DNA of 64,000 nucleotides from Rhizobium sp. BK650 (GCF_014195325.1 NZ_JACIBK010000011.1:149689-213688), one strand, 5' to 3'; numbered from the stretch's first letter, positions 1 to 8,922 are shown. Made by a program: numbers and translations. The notes: generated by a model from the sequence alone, not told the origin.

Positions 1-59
1 GCGTGTGTCATCCTGTGGACAGCTAATGCCGTTCGACGATCGCTGATGAGGGTGGTTTC

Positions 60-872
60 ATGAATTTTCTGCACCGGGCTTTGCCCTTTGCCGGGCTCGC
101 GGCTGCTGCAATGACGCTCAGCAGCTGCAATATCCTCGTTCCGGATGTCGCAGCTGATTCTCCGGCGCGCTTCGTGCTGGAAACTTCGCCGGTCTTCTAC
201 GAGCCGCCGGGTGTCGACCCGCGTCGCGTCAAGCCGATCCCCGATCAGCCGGTGCCTCAGACGCGCGAACTCTACAAGACACAGTTCCACCAGACTTACG
301 GTCTGCCGGTCAGCAATCCGCTGCGCCTCGATATGGACAGGTACGGCCAGGTCAAGGATGGCGACTTTACGCTGCCGGCGATCCCCGCCAGCCGGATCCA
401 GCCGCAATATCTGCGTCAGGAGGTCGATTATCAGACCAATGAGCGTCCCGGCACTGTTGTCGTCGATACCAAGGACCGCTTCCTCTATTTCGTCGAAGGC
501 AATGGCAGGGCGATGCGCTATGGCGTCGGCCTCGGCCGCGAAGGTTACGCCTGGAAGGGCCGTGGCGTCATTCAGTGGAAGCAGAAGTGGCCACGCTGGA
601 CGCCGCCCGCCGAAATGGTGTCGCGCCAGCCGGAAGTCCGGTCTTTTTCTGCGGAAAACGGCGGCATGAATCCCGGCCTCCAGAATCCGCTCGGTGCTCG
701 CGCCATGTATATTTTCAAGAACGGTCAGGACACGCTCTATCGCATCCACGGTACGCCCGACTGGCAGTCCGTCGGCAAGCCTGTCTCTTCCGGCTGTGTC
801 CGAATGCTCAATCAGGATGTGATCGATCTCTATGACCGCGTACCTGCCAAGTCCGAGATCGTTGTGATGTAG
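60..872 (+). CDS. L,D-transpeptidase (YkuD family) lipoprotein
   Basis: A 270-residue periplasmic L,D-transpeptidase of the YkuD/ErfK family. These enzymes form 3-3 cross-links in peptidoglycan or attach proteins to it. The N-terminus is a lipoprotein signal: a hydrophobic stretch ends in a lipobox LSSC with the acylated Cys near residue 23. The catalytic motif is near the C-terminus, with His230 (HGTPDW) and SSGCVR carrying nucleophile Cys246. The next transpeptidase gene downstream is a clear paralogue, sharing the blocks IQWKQKWPRW and NPLGARA. A weak Shine-Dalgarno (GAGGGTGG) lies before the ATG. The family call is secure; the exact substrate is not known. Confidence 0.93.
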   Translation: MNFLHRALPFAGLAAAAMTLSSCNILVPDVAADSPARFVLETSPVFYEPPGVDPRRVKPIPDQPVPQTRELYKTQFHQTYGLPVSNPLRLDMDRYGQVKDGDFTLPAIPASRIQPQYLRQEVDYQTNERPGTVVVDTKDRFLYFVEGNGRAMRYGVGLGREGYAWKGRGVIQWKQKWPRWTPPAEMVSRQPEVRSFSAENGGMNPGLQNPLGARAMYIFKNGQDTLYRIHGTPDWQSVGKPVSSGCVRMLNQDVIDLYDRVPAKSEIVVM

Positions 873-964
873 GGCTGCAACAGGACTGGCGAGATCGTCT
901 TCCCTGAGCCGGACACGTCTGCGTGATGCTATGGTTTATTCAGCATAAGCCGATAGATTTTTCC

Positions 965-1070
965 TGCTGCATGATTCCTTAAACCGGAATCGCTTTGAGG
1001 ATAAAATTATGCAGCAATTTAAAGTGCTATAGCGTCTTTTGCGCGTTTGAAGACGCGCGGCGCTGTTGTC
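965..1070. repeat. Rhizobial intergenic palindromic element
   Basis: The 276-base gap between the two L,D-transpeptidase genes holds a compact element. It has a hairpin GATTCC/GGAATC (973-978 with 986-991), an AT-rich core around ATAAAATTATGCAGCAATTT, and a second hairpin GCGCGT/ACGCGC (1041-1046 with 1052-1057). I recognise this layout as a dispersed rhizobial intergenic repeat, but there is only one copy in the window, so the repeat status is from memory. It may carry the promoter of the downstream gene. Confidence 0.55.
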
Positions 1071-1148
1071 GATATCGGCATTGGACGAATCGGGGGCAAG
1101 CTGCGTTTATGGCGAGCCCCGCATCACGAAGGAAATCAGTACCGCGTC

Positions 1149-1874
1149 ATGAGCCTCGATACATCCCTCTCCCGTCGTCGCTTTCTTTCCTTTACCGCTC
1201 TGACAGCGGCTTCCGCGCTGGCAGGCTGTGCCTCTACTTCGAATACGGTCGAAAATGGCAGCATGTCGATCAGCTACCGTTCGCCTTTCCGCCCGTTCCA
1301 AACGACGAGCGTGCCCAGCGAAGCAGAACTTGCCGTCATGTACGGCCCGATTGAAGATGGCGGTTTCCTCATCCCCGCCGTTCCCTATCAGCAGATCGAT
1401 CCGCGCTACTATCGCCAGCAGGTCGTAGACCCGACGGGCGAGCCGCCCGGCACCATCGTCGTCGATACGCCCTCGCGCTTCCTCTATCTCGTCGAGCCTG
1501 GTGGCATGGCGATGCGCTACGGCGTCGGCATTGGCCGCGAAGGTTTCGCATGGTCGGGCAGCGGCGTCATCCAGTGGAAGCAGAAATGGCCGCGCTGGAA
1601 GCCGCCGAACGAGATGGTCGCCCGTCAGCCGGAGCTCGCGAAATATTCGATCGATCGCGGCGGCATGGAGCCCGGCCTCTTGAACCCGCTCGGTGCGCGC
1701 GCGCTCTACATCTTCTCGAATGGCGAAGACACGCTCTATCGCCTGCACGGTAATCCTGAATGGCGCTCCATTGGCAAGGCAGTTTCGTCGGGCTGCGTGC
1801 GCCTGCTCAACCAGGACATCATCGACCTCTACGATCGCGTTCCGAACAAGACACCCATCGTTGTTTGGCAGTGA
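1149..1874 (+). CDS. L,D-transpeptidase (YkuD family), Tat/lipoprotein type
   Basis: A second YkuD-type L,D-transpeptidase of 241 residues, paralogous to the gene just upstream. The start at 1149 gives MSLDTSLSRRRFLSF followed by a hydrophobic run and the lipobox LAGC, that is, a twin-arginine-like lipoprotein signal. A longer frame reaches back to 1047 but would bury this signal. The catalytic residues are His200 (HGNPEW) and Cys216 in SSGCVR. The two paralogues differ mainly in their export signals: plain Sec lipoprotein in the first, RRR motif here. The enzyme is expected to act on periplasmic peptidoglycan. Confidence 0.9.
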   Translation: MSLDTSLSRRRFLSFTALTAASALAGCASTSNTVENGSMSISYRSPFRPFQTTSVPSEAELAVMYGPIEDGGFLIPAVPYQQIDPRYYRQQVVDPTGEPPGTIVVDTPSRFLYLVEPGGMAMRYGVGIGREGFAWSGSGVIQWKQKWPRWKPPNEMVARQPELAKYSIDRGGMEPGLLNPLGARALYIFSNGEDTLYRLHGNPEWRSIGKAVSSGCVRLLNQDIIDLYDRVPNKTPIVVWQ

Positions 1875-1878
1875 GGAA

Positions 1879-2037
1879 CGGTCGGGCGAAGCCCGAGCAA
1901 TCGATCCAGCGAATCGATTGCAGTGACGAACGCCCTGAGCCCAAGCGAAGGGCTGGAGAGGTGCCGCGTAGCGGCAACAATCGATCCAATGAATCGATTG
2001 TAACGACGAGCGCCCGAAGCGCAAGCGCAGGGCCGGA
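1879..2037. repeat. Two tandem copies of a three-hairpin intergenic repeat (family A)
   Basis: Two head-to-tail units of about 75-80 bases. Each has the inverted repeat CAATCGATCC..GAATCGATTG (1898-1920 and 1978-2000), a GC-rich hairpin before it and a GCCC..AAGCG..AGGGC hairpin after it. A third copy lies at 32915-32990. The modular structure fits the short mosaic repeats known from rhizobial intergenic DNA. There is no open reading frame of note. Confidence 0.75.
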
Positions 2038-2054
2038 GTGATGCCTAACCCGAG

Positions 2055-2087
2055 AAACAAGCCGCCCGGAATGGGCGGTTTGTTTTT
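2055..2087 (+). terminator. Rho-independent terminator
   Basis: The stem AAACAAGCCGCCC (2055-2067) pairs with GGGCGGTTTGTTT, with a 5-base loop and a run of T residues. It lies about 180 bases beyond the second L,D-transpeptidase, after the two repeat units, and is the first good terminator for that gene. Confidence 0.7.
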
Positions 2088-2110
2088 GTCGATCTACGCT
2101 CTGCATTCGA

Positions 2111-2176
2111 CGTCATCCTCGGCCTCGTGCCGAGGATCTAACCAGGGCAGTGCTCGGGACAGGCCCGAGCATGACG
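2111..2176. repeat. RIME-like palindromic repeat
   Basis: The element begins CGTCAT and ends ATGACG as terminal inverted repeats. It contains two hairpins: CCTCGG/CCGAGG and TGCTCGGG/CCCGAGCA. This matches the two-palindrome layout of Rhizobium intergenic mosaic elements. It lies just beyond the 3' end of the LysR gene. The name is an inference from structure. Confidence 0.6.
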
Positions 2177-2231
2177 AGAGTCTCTGGCCAGCATGGTCCA
2201 CCCTCAACCACCGCCAACATACTGGCTCTCC

Positions 2232-3194
2232 TCAAGCCGCCTCGGCGCGAATCCCAGCCTTGCACCCGGAAGCAAGCAGCGCCGCGTCCGCCACTTCTAT
2301 AAACAACCGCCGAAACCACGACGCCCGCTCGTCCGCCCTGTCCACCCGCCGATACAACATCGACACCGGATCGGCCGGCAGTTCGATCGGCGGCATCGAG
2401 ACCTCAAGATTGTGGAGCTGCGCCATGCAGCGTCCTAGCGATTCCGGTACGATGGCAATCGACGGCATGGCTCTCAGCGCCGGCGGCACCGCCGAATAGC
2501 GGGGCACCGTTGCCACCACGTTACGGCTTAAGCCCACCTTGTCGAGCGCAGCATCGACCGCCGTCGTCGCACTACTGACAAAGGAGATGGCGATATGCGG
2601 TGCGGCGATAAAATCCTCGACGCTGATCGGCGGCTTCAGCTTCAATTGCTGCGGGTCATAAATGGCGATCGAGCACTGCTCGAACAGCGGCATGCGGATA
2701 TGCCAGGAGGCCGGTTCGCCATGAACGGAGATGTTGAATTCGAAAGCACCGTCATCGAGCATCTGCGCCGCATCGCGCTTGTCGGCAGCAATGCCGACGA
2801 GCCGCGCGCCCGGCGCAAGCTGGCGCAGCCGTGCAATCAGAGGGCCGAAGAAGGCGGTTTCCAGGTTGTCGCACATGCCGACACGGAATTCGCCTTGCCA
2901 GGTCGAGGGATCGAAGCCTCTGGGCGGGCGGATCGCCCGTTCGATGCCTGATAGCGCATCCTCGATCGCCGGTGCGATGGCGAGCGCCCGCGCCGTTGGC
3001 TGCAGGCCGCGGCCGACGCGCACGAACAGCTCATCGTCGAGCGCCTCGCGCAGCCGCTTGAGCGCGGCTGAAAGGCCGGGCTGGCCGAGCAGCAGTCTTT
3101 CGGCCGCGCGGCTGACGTTACGCTCCTGCATCAGCACCGAAAAGGCGAGCAGGAGGTTCAGATCGATTTTGCGAAGGACGGCATCATTCATCAT
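2232..3194 (-). CDS. LysR-family transcriptional regulator
   Basis: A 320-residue LysR-type regulator. The N-terminal winged helix-turn-helix is visible as LNLLLAFSVLMQERNVSRAA...QPGLSAALKRLREAL (about residues 12-55), with DELFVR following. The rest is the usual inducer-binding domain. The gene is divergent from an MFS exporter whose start is about 120 bases away, a standard arrangement in which the LysR protein controls its neighbour in response to a small molecule. The ATG at 3191 is an equally possible start. The ligand cannot be read from sequence. Confidence 0.9.
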   Translation of the reverse strand: MMNDAVLRKIDLNLLLAFSVLMQERNVSRAAERLLLGQPGLSAALKRLREALDDELFVRVGRGLQPTARALAIAPAIEDALSGIERAIRPPRGFDPSTWQGEFRVGMCDNLETAFFGPLIARLRQLAPGARLVGIAADKRDAAQMLDDGAFEFNISVHGEPASWHIRMPLFEQCSIAIYDPQQLKLKPPISVEDFIAAPHIAISFVSSATTAVDAALDKVGLSRNVVATVPRYSAVPPALRAMPSIAIVPESLGRCMAQLHNLEVSMPPIELPADPVSMLYRRVDRADERASWFRRLFIEVADAALLASGCKAGIRAEAA

Positions 3195-3218
3195 TATGAG
3201 TAATACCTGACATGGCTA

Positions 3219-3235
3219 CTATCAATTTGCAATAG
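3219..3235. promoter_or_regulatory. Possible LysR binding site between divergent genes
   Basis: A short dyad CTAT...ATAG (CTATCAATTTGCAATAG) sits in the AT-rich gap between the LysR gene and the MFS gene. LysR proteins usually bind such interrupted dyads, but the match is short and other placements are possible. Confidence 0.3.
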
Positions 3236-3316
3236 GGTTTGAAGCTGTACATTTTCTCGTTCCTGCCGTCAGCCAGCCTCCCGGCGAAGGCGGCAGCAAA
3301 GAAGGAACTGAGATCG

Positions 3317-4717
3317 ATGACCAATTCCCCATCTCCACGCGGAGCCGGCCTGGCGTTGCTGCTGCTCTGCGCTGCGAACTTCCTTGACGCCATGGATGTT
3401 TCCACCATCGGGGTCGCGCTCCCTGCGATCCAGACCGAACTTGGTATGCCGGCAACCTCGCTTCAATGGGCCGTCAGCGCCTATGTGCTGGGCTATGGCG
3501 GCTTCCTGCTGCTCGGCGGCCGTGTCGCCGACCTCTTCGGCCACCGGCGCGTCTTCCTCTGGTCGCTCGGCATCTTTGCGGCCGCCAGCATTGCCGGCGG
3601 TTTCGTCGATAGCGGCCCGACGCTGATCGCCGCCCGTCTGGTGAAGGGTATTGCTGCCGCCTTCACCGCACCGGCCGCACTCGCCCTGCTGCTCTCCGTC
3701 TTCGGCGAGGGCGAGAAAAGGGCCAAGGCGCTCGGTGTCTTCGCCTCGACGGGTGCCACCGGCTTCGTGCTCGGCATGGTGCTCGGCGGTGCGGCCACTA
3801 TCTTCAGCTGGCGGGCGACCCTCGTCATGGGCGCGCCGGTCGCAATCCTCACCCTCGCCATCGCTCCCTTCGTCCTGCCTGCGGACGAACGTCGCAGCGA
3901 GGGACGCAAGCACTTCGACTGGGCCGGCGCGCTCACAATCACGCCTGGCCTGTTGCTCTTCGTCTTCGGCATCACCAATGCCGCGGCGGCCGGCTGGCAT
4001 GACTTTTTCACCTGGGGTTCGCTCGTCGCCTCCGTGGTGCTGATCGCACTCTTCCTGATCGTGGAATCCCGCCATGCCGATCCCATGGTGCCGCTGCATA
4101 TCTTTCGCAGGGCAAAGCTCAGTCATGCCAATGCGATTGCCGCGCTGTTCCAGGGGGCCTATGTCGGCTTCCAGTTCATCGCGACGCTTTACTATCAGGA
4201 CGTTATCGGCTGGTCGGCCTTCGCCACCGGCTTCTGCTTCGCCTTCGGCGGCGTCTGCGTCATGTTCCTTGCACCGCGTTTTGCCACTGTGGCGCAGAAC
4301 CGCGGCACGACGGGCCTCATGGCGGTTGGTGTCGGGCTGCAGGCGACGAGCTATATCCTCTGGGTTGCTCTTGTCGGCCATATCGATCCGATCGTCCTGG
4401 TTGCTCTCAACCAGATTCCGCTTGGCGTCGGCTATGCCATGACCTATCCGGCAATCCAGGTTGCCGCGCTCTCCGATGTCGAAGAAGACAAGTCTGGCCT
4501 TGCCTCCGGCCTGCTCTTCGCCTCCTTCCAGATCGGTGGCGGCATCGTGCTTGCGGCCGCTTCCGCGATCTTCGCTGCAGCCCCGCAGTTCGGCTGGGAT
4601 CCCTATGTCGGCGGTATCGTCTTCGTGGCGCTTCTGGCGATCCTGATCACCTTGCTTGCCGCTGTCGGCCCGAAGAGCGTAACGCTTCGCCCGCAGGCCT
4701 ATCAGGCGGCGGAATAA
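3317..4717 (+). CDS. MFS transporter, DHA2-type (EmrB/QacA-like)
   Basis: A 466-residue major facilitator protein with about 12-14 membrane segments. It starts at 3317 (MTNSPSPRGAGLALLLL), with GAAGGA 10 bases upstream; the longer frame from 3239 lacks a ribosome site. DHA2 hallmarks include the first-helix LDAMDVSTIGVALPAIQ and the motif-A-like GGRVADLFGHRR. The family exports drugs and toxic compounds by proton antiport at the inner membrane. Divergent transcription from the LysR gene suggests substrate-induced control. The substrate is unknown. Confidence 0.88.
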   Translation: MTNSPSPRGAGLALLLLCAANFLDAMDVSTIGVALPAIQTELGMPATSLQWAVSAYVLGYGGFLLLGGRVADLFGHRRVFLWSLGIFAAASIAGGFVDSGPTLIAARLVKGIAAAFTAPAALALLLSVFGEGEKRAKALGVFASTGATGFVLGMVLGGAATIFSWRATLVMGAPVAILTLAIAPFVLPADERRSEGRKHFDWAGALTITPGLLLFVFGITNAAAAGWHDFFTWGSLVASVVLIALFLIVESRHADPMVPLHIFRRAKLSHANAIAALFQGAYVGFQFIATLYYQDVIGWSAFATGFCFAFGGVCVMFLAPRFATVAQNRGTTGLMAVGVGLQATSYILWVALVGHIDPIVLVALNQIPLGVGYAMTYPAIQVAALSDVEEDKSGLASGLLFASFQIGGGIVLAAASAIFAAAPQFGWDPYVGGIVFVALLAILITLLAAVGPKSVTLRPQAYQAAE

Positions 4718-4777
4718 TGCAAATTGCCCGCGCCGGGTGGCGCGGGCCTCCTCTTTGAATCACTGCTCAGTCTCGGC

Positions 4778-5254
4778 CTATATGCTTGCGTTCAGATTTC
4801 CCCTGAGCCGGGTCAGCATGTCGCGCATCGCGGCCATTTCTTCCAGCGTACAGCCGATTGCCTCTCCGATCGAAGACATGATCGTATTGACCTCGCCTTT
4901 CATCGCCTGACCTTTCGGCGTCAATGACACGATGACTTGCCGCTCGTCGCGGGAATCGCGGGTGCGCTTGATGAGGCCGCTCTGCTCCAGCCGCTTGAGG
5001 AGAGGCGAAAGAGTGCCGGAATCGAGATCGAGCTGCTCGCCGATCGTCTTGACCGGCAGTTCGGCTTTTTCCCAAAGCACCAGCATGACGATATACTGCG
5101 GATAAGTGAGGCCCACCTTGTCGAGTATGGGCTTATAGGCGCGGGTAAAGGCATGCGCCGTCGCGTAAACCGCGAAGCAGAGCTGCTTCTCCAGCCGCTT
5201 TTCCTCTTCCGGTATCTCCATCACTTTCGCCGTTCTCGCTTTCATCGCTGCCAT
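4778..5254 (-). CDS. ohrR: OhrR, organic hydroperoxide-sensing MarR-family repressor
   Basis: A 158-residue MarR-family protein matching OhrR. The redox-active Cys is in KQLCFAVY (Cys26), where the family has its peroxide-sensing residue, and a second Cys135 (IGCTLEE) makes this a 2-Cys type sensor. The winged helix includes LDLDSGTLSPLLKRLE and the wing DSRDERQV. It is divergent from ohr, its known target. In this family, oxidation of the N-terminal Cys by organic peroxides releases DNA and derepresses ohr. The start may be the Met at residue 4 (5245). Confidence 0.93.
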   Translation of the reverse strand: MAAMKARTAKVMEIPEEEKRLEKQLCFAVYATAHAFTRAYKPILDKVGLTYPQYIVMLVLWEKAELPVKTIGEQLDLDSGTLSPLLKRLEQSGLIKRTRDSRDERQVIVSLTPKGQAMKGEVNTIMSSIGEAIGCTLEEMAAMRDMLTRLRGNLNASI

Positions 5255-5318
5255 CCCTAGAGCTCTTCATTGTCCTCTTTTCAAATTCCGAATGCAATTT
5301 GCAAAATTCACTTGCGTA

Positions 5319-5330
5319 CAATTTAATTTG
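5319..5330. promoter_or_regulatory. Candidate OhrR operator
   Basis: Between ohrR and ohr lies an AT-rich stretch with the near-perfect dyad CAATTTAATTTG, preceded by GTA. A related AATGCAATTTGCAAAATT block is just upstream (about 5291-5308). OhrR operators are AT-rich dyads of this type. Exact boundaries need footprinting. Confidence 0.55.
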
Positions 5331-5382
5331 GCACTATTAAAAATGCAACCCGAGCGAACGGGGCCAACCAAAGGAGATTGTC

Positions 5383-5805
5383 ATGCCTATTCTCTATACG
5401 ACCAAAGCTTCCGCTACCGGCGGCCGCGCAGGCCGCGCCGTTTCTGAAAATGGTGTCCTCGACGTCACGCTGACCGTGCCGAAGGAACTCGGCGGCGACG
5501 GCGCAACCGGCACCAATCCCGAACAGCTCTTTGCGGCCGGTTATTCGGCCTGCTTCCTCGGTGCTCTGAAATTTGTGGCCGGCAAGGAAAAGGTCAAGAT
5601 TCCTGAGGAAACCACGGTTTCTGCAACCGTCGGCATCGGCCCGCGTGAAGATGGCGGTGGCTTCGGTATCGAAGTCGCGCTGACCGTCAATATTCCGGGC
5701 GTCGACCGTGAAACCGCCGAAAAGCTTGCAGCGGCAGCCCACATCGTTTGCCCCTACAGCCACGCTATGCGCACCTCGACCGAAGTTCCGGTCACGGTTG
5801 CCTGA
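5383..5805 (+). CDS. ohr: Ohr, organic hydroperoxide reductase
   Basis: A 140-residue Ohr/OsmC-family thiol peroxidase that reduces organic and fatty acid hydroperoxides in the cytoplasm with lipoyl-type thiols. The two catalytic cysteines are visible in SACFLGA and HIVCPYSHA. The length is typical for the family, and the N-terminal MPILYTTKASATGGRAG is characteristic of Ohr rather than OsmC. The start follows a strong AAGGAGAT site. It is paired with the divergent sensor ohrR, so induction by organic peroxides is expected. Confidence 0.96.
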   Translation: MPILYTTKASATGGRAGRAVSENGVLDVTLTVPKELGGDGATGTNPEQLFAAGYSACFLGALKFVAGKEKVKIPEETTVSATVGIGPREDGGGFGIEVALTVNIPGVDRETAEKLAAAAHIVCPYSHAMRTSTEVPVTVA

Positions 5806-5856
5806 TCGATTTTTGCAGTATTGCTGAAGTAGGGCTGGGGCATCGCTCCGGCCCTT

Positions 5857-7155
5857 TTAATGCGCTGCCTCCTGCGTCGGACGCGGCAGTTGGTCCGCAT
5901 CTGTCAACGTGCCGAGGAACGCAACGATGTCGTCGATTTCCGATTCCGTCAGCGCCGGCGGGTCGCCGGGCTTGCGGCCGAATGGAGGATCCTGGTTGAG
6001 ATTGCCCCAATAGGCTTGCGGAACATCGTCATATTTCCGGATCGTGCCGTCCGCGTTCTTCGGATACCAGCGGCCCGGATCGCTGTCGCGTGTCGCGTAG
6101 AAGGAAACGACGTCGCGCAGCGAATGGAAGTAGCCGTTGTGGAAGAAGCTCTTCTTCAGCGCCACATTGCGCAGCGTCGGCGTGCGAAACAGGCCGCAAT
6201 AGTCCGATCGGTCCTTGAAATCCGTCCGTTGCGGACCACAAAGACCGAGATCATGATAATCAGGATCGCTATTGGCCGGGATTGCCATATTGCGCGGCGC
6301 CGCGAGCCCCAGGAAGCCGAAGTCGGAAAATTGCGGCGGCTCGCCGTCATTGGCGGGCTCGCTCAGATGACAGCTCGAACAGTTCCCTTTGGTGGGATCT
6401 TCGAAAAGTTCGCGCCCATGCAGTTCCTGCGCCGTCAGAGTGCCCTTGCCGGCAAGGAAGGCATCGTAACGGCTGGAATAGGGATAGAAGTCCGCGCCGC
6501 TCTGTTCGAACGTGCTAAGCGCCTCAACCGCACCCTGGAAGGCGTCCTTGGTGTTGCCGAAGATATCCTGGCCGAAAATCTCCCTGAAATCACCGGCATA
6601 GGCGCTCTTGCTGAGCGAGGCGACGACCTGCGCCTCGTCCTTGTTGCCCATTTCGAAAGGCGATAGCAGCGGAATCTTCGCCTGGTCGTAGCCGTGGTCC
6701 ACGCGCCCGTCCCAGGTCAGGCCGCCGGTTGGCCCGTTATCGACGCTCTCGTCGCCTTCATCCTCGGAATCGTAGAAATGCTCGGTGAAGGAGGGTATGG
6801 CCTGCAGATAGCGCAGCGTCGGCACGGCACGCAGTCCCGGCTGATCCATATGCGGCCCGCCCATTTCGACCGGCTTTGCGGAAGCTGGCGCAAACCCATG
6901 ATTCGGATCGTGGCAAGAGGCGCAGGCCTGCACGCCGGAGGCGGACAGCGAGGCATCCAAGAACATCTTGCGGCCGAGCTCCGTCAGGGCCTCGGCGCGA
7001 GCATAGGCTTCCGTGCGCGACATCGGACCGGGATGTACGCCACCGCTGACGGCCGCGCTGCTTTGCCGCAGGGACAGAAGGCTATAACCGAGCACAGCCG
7101 CCGCCAAACCGAGCGCCAGACCGGATCGCAGGAGCCAGAAGTTCTTTATAGTCAT
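5857..7155 (-). CDS. Di-haem cytochrome c peroxidase family protein
   Basis: A 432-residue exported protein of the bacterial di-haem cytochrome c peroxidase/MauG family. An N-terminal membrane anchor or signal (about residues 8-30) is followed by the first haem site CASCH (78-82) and the second CSSCH (259-263). Large insertions between them, for example an acidic DSEDEGDES loop, make it longer than classic CcpA proteins (about 320-350 residues). It may reduce hydrogen peroxide in the periplasm or oxidise another substrate. It lies beside, and convergent with, the ohr gene. Confidence 0.88.
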   Translation of the reverse strand: MTIKNFWLLRSGLALGLAAAVLGYSLLSLRQSSAAVSGGVHPGPMSRTEAYARAEALTELGRKMFLDASLSASGVQACASCHDPNHGFAPASAKPVEMGGPHMDQPGLRAVPTLRYLQAIPSFTEHFYDSEDEGDESVDNGPTGGLTWDGRVDHGYDQAKIPLLSPFEMGNKDEAQVVASLSKSAYAGDFREIFGQDIFGNTKDAFQGAVEALSTFEQSGADFYPYSSRYDAFLAGKGTLTAQELHGRELFEDPTKGNCSSCHLSEPANDGEPPQFSDFGFLGLAAPRNMAIPANSDPDYHDLGLCGPQRTDFKDRSDYCGLFRTPTLRNVALKKSFFHNGYFHSLRDVVSFYATRDSDPGRWYPKNADGTIRKYDDVPQAYWGNLNQDPPFGRKPGDPPALTESEIDDIVAFLGTLTDADQLPRPTQEAAH

Positions 7156-7350
7156 ACCAAGGATTCCAATGGGTTAACATTGCCCGATCCCATGATCGAA
7201 CCTGAGTGCAACAGATTGATGACGCGCACTCACCAACTATTGCGGCAATCCGTCAGATGTCACAAAGTTGATAGACGCCGGGAATAGCGTCGCGCTTGCG
7301 CTTGGCTCTTTGTTCCCGCCGAGAGCTCCTCTAGCCACGCCCCCTTAGCC

Positions 7351-8910
7351 ATGAGGTTTCCCGCGATGACCAGACTGAATCTCCTCCGCAATCTCTCGCT
7401 GGCCGGCTCGGCCCTGCTGCCGCTGATGTCAGCCGCGGCCGCCCCTGCCGCACCCGCCGGCATGGACAAGATCCAGAATATCGTCGTTATCTACGCCGAA
7501 AACCGCAGTTTCGATAACCTCTATGGCAGCTTCCCGGGCGCCAACGGTCTTTCCAATGTCAGCGAAAGCCAGGCTCGCCAGCTCGATCGTGACGGCGCGC
7601 CGCTCGCCGAACTGCCGCCGGCCTGGGGCGGCCTGACGGGCAAGGGCGTTACGCCTGCCATCACAGAGGCGCAGTCCGCTCATCTGCCCAACGCCGTCTT
7701 CTCCATCGATGATCCCAAAGGTTTTGCGCAGGCCGCGAATGTTATCACCCGCGACCTTTGGCACCGCTTCTACCAGGAGCAGATGCAGATCGATGGCGGC
7801 AAGAACGACAAATTCGTCGCCTGGGCCGATTCCGGCAGCCTGGTCATGGGCCATTATGACGGCTCTATCCTGCCCATGTGGCAGGTCGCCAAGAAGTACG
7901 TGCTTGCCGACAATTTCTTCCAGGGCGGCTTCGGCGGCTCCTTCTTCAACCATTTCCAGCTGATCTGCGCCTGTGCGCCCTACTATGCGGACGCGGACAA
8001 GAGCCCTGCCAAGCCTACCATCGCCAAAGTCGATGCTGACGGCATCTCGCTGACGCCTGCCGACAACAACCCGAAATCGGCTCTCGAAGGCGCGCCGAAA
8101 TTCGTATCCGACGGTAACCTCACGCCTGATTTCTACGCCGTCAATACGATGCAGCCGCCCTACCAGCCGAGCGCCAACGCCCCGGCCAAGGACGGCGATG
8201 CCGCCTATGCCGACCCCTCGCAACCGAACACCCTGCCGCCGCAGCACGAGATCACAATCGGCGATCTCCTGTCGCTGAAGGGGGTCACCTGGGCATGGTA
8301 TAGTGGTGCGTGGCAGGCTGCCCTTAATGGCAAGAATGCCACGCCGGTGCCGAACTTCCAGTTCCACCACCAGCCTTTCAACTACTTTGCCAATTTCGCG
8401 CCGGGCACGCCCGCCCGCGCCGAGCATCTGAAGGATGGCGGCCTTGGTGGCGAAGTGTTCATCAAGGATATCGATGACGGCAAGCTGCCGGCCGTTGCCT
8501 TCTATAAGCCGCAGGGCAACCTCAACGAACATGGCGGCTACGCCGATATTTCGAGCGGTGACCAGCATCTTGCCGATGTGATCTCGCACCTCGAAAAAAG
8601 CCCGCAATGGGGCCACATGCTCGTGGTCGTCACCTATGACGAAAACGGTGGCTTCTGGGATCACGTCGCGCCGCCGAAGGCCGACCGCTGGGGTCCGGGC
8701 AACCGCGTTCCCGCTTTCATCATCTCGCCCTACGCCAGGGGCGGCATGGTCGATCATACGCAGTACGACACAACTTCGATCCTGCGCCTGATCACCGCCC
8801 GCTACGATCTGCCGGTTCTGCCCGGCCTGCTCGCCCGCGACAAGGCGCTCATGCTCAACAACGAGCCGCCGATGGGCAATCTGACGACCGCCCTCGACCT
8901 GACGCGCTGA
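7351..8910 (+). CDS. AcpA-like acid phosphatase / phosphoesterase
   Basis: A 519-residue exported enzyme of the phospholipase C/AcpA phosphoesterase family. A signal peptide ends near AAAAPAAPA (about residue 35). Family motifs are visible: ENRSFDNLYG near the mature N-terminus and VVVTYDENGGFWDHVAPP near the C-terminus, which supply metal and catalytic residues in this superfamily. It probably hydrolyses phosphomonoesters in the periplasm. The start could also be the ATG at 7366 (MTRLNLL). No convincing Pho box was found upstream. A strong hairpin follows the stop codon. Confidence 0.85.
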   Translation: MRFPAMTRLNLLRNLSLAGSALLPLMSAAAAPAAPAGMDKIQNIVVIYAENRSFDNLYGSFPGANGLSNVSESQARQLDRDGAPLAELPPAWGGLTGKGVTPAITEAQSAHLPNAVFSIDDPKGFAQAANVITRDLWHRFYQEQMQIDGGKNDKFVAWADSGSLVMGHYDGSILPMWQVAKKYVLADNFFQGGFGGSFFNHFQLICACAPYYADADKSPAKPTIAKVDADGISLTPADNNPKSALEGAPKFVSDGNLTPDFYAVNTMQPPYQPSANAPAKDGDAAYADPSQPNTLPPQHEITIGDLLSLKGVTWAWYSGAWQAALNGKNATPVPNFQFHHQPFNYFANFAPGTPARAEHLKDGGLGGEVFIKDIDDGKLPAVAFYKPQGNLNEHGGYADISSGDQHLADVISHLEKSPQWGHMLVVVTYDENGGFWDHVAPPKADRWGPGNRVPAFIISPYARGGMVDHTQYDTTSILRLITARYDLPVLPGLLARDKALMLNNEPPMGNLTTALDLTR

Positions 8911-8922
8911 TCGTCAGGACAT

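Noticed and set aside
1879..2037. CRISPR array
   Set aside because: Only two units, each itself palindromic and modular, with no unique spacers and no cas genes.
7245..7265. Pho box upstream of the acid phosphatase
   Set aside because: GTCAGATGTCACA shows two half-like words but not with the 11-base spacing of PhoB sites.
7429..8757. 442-codon open frame opposite the phosphoesterase
   Set aside because: Low-quality antisense translation; the plus strand has a signal peptide and catalytic motifs.
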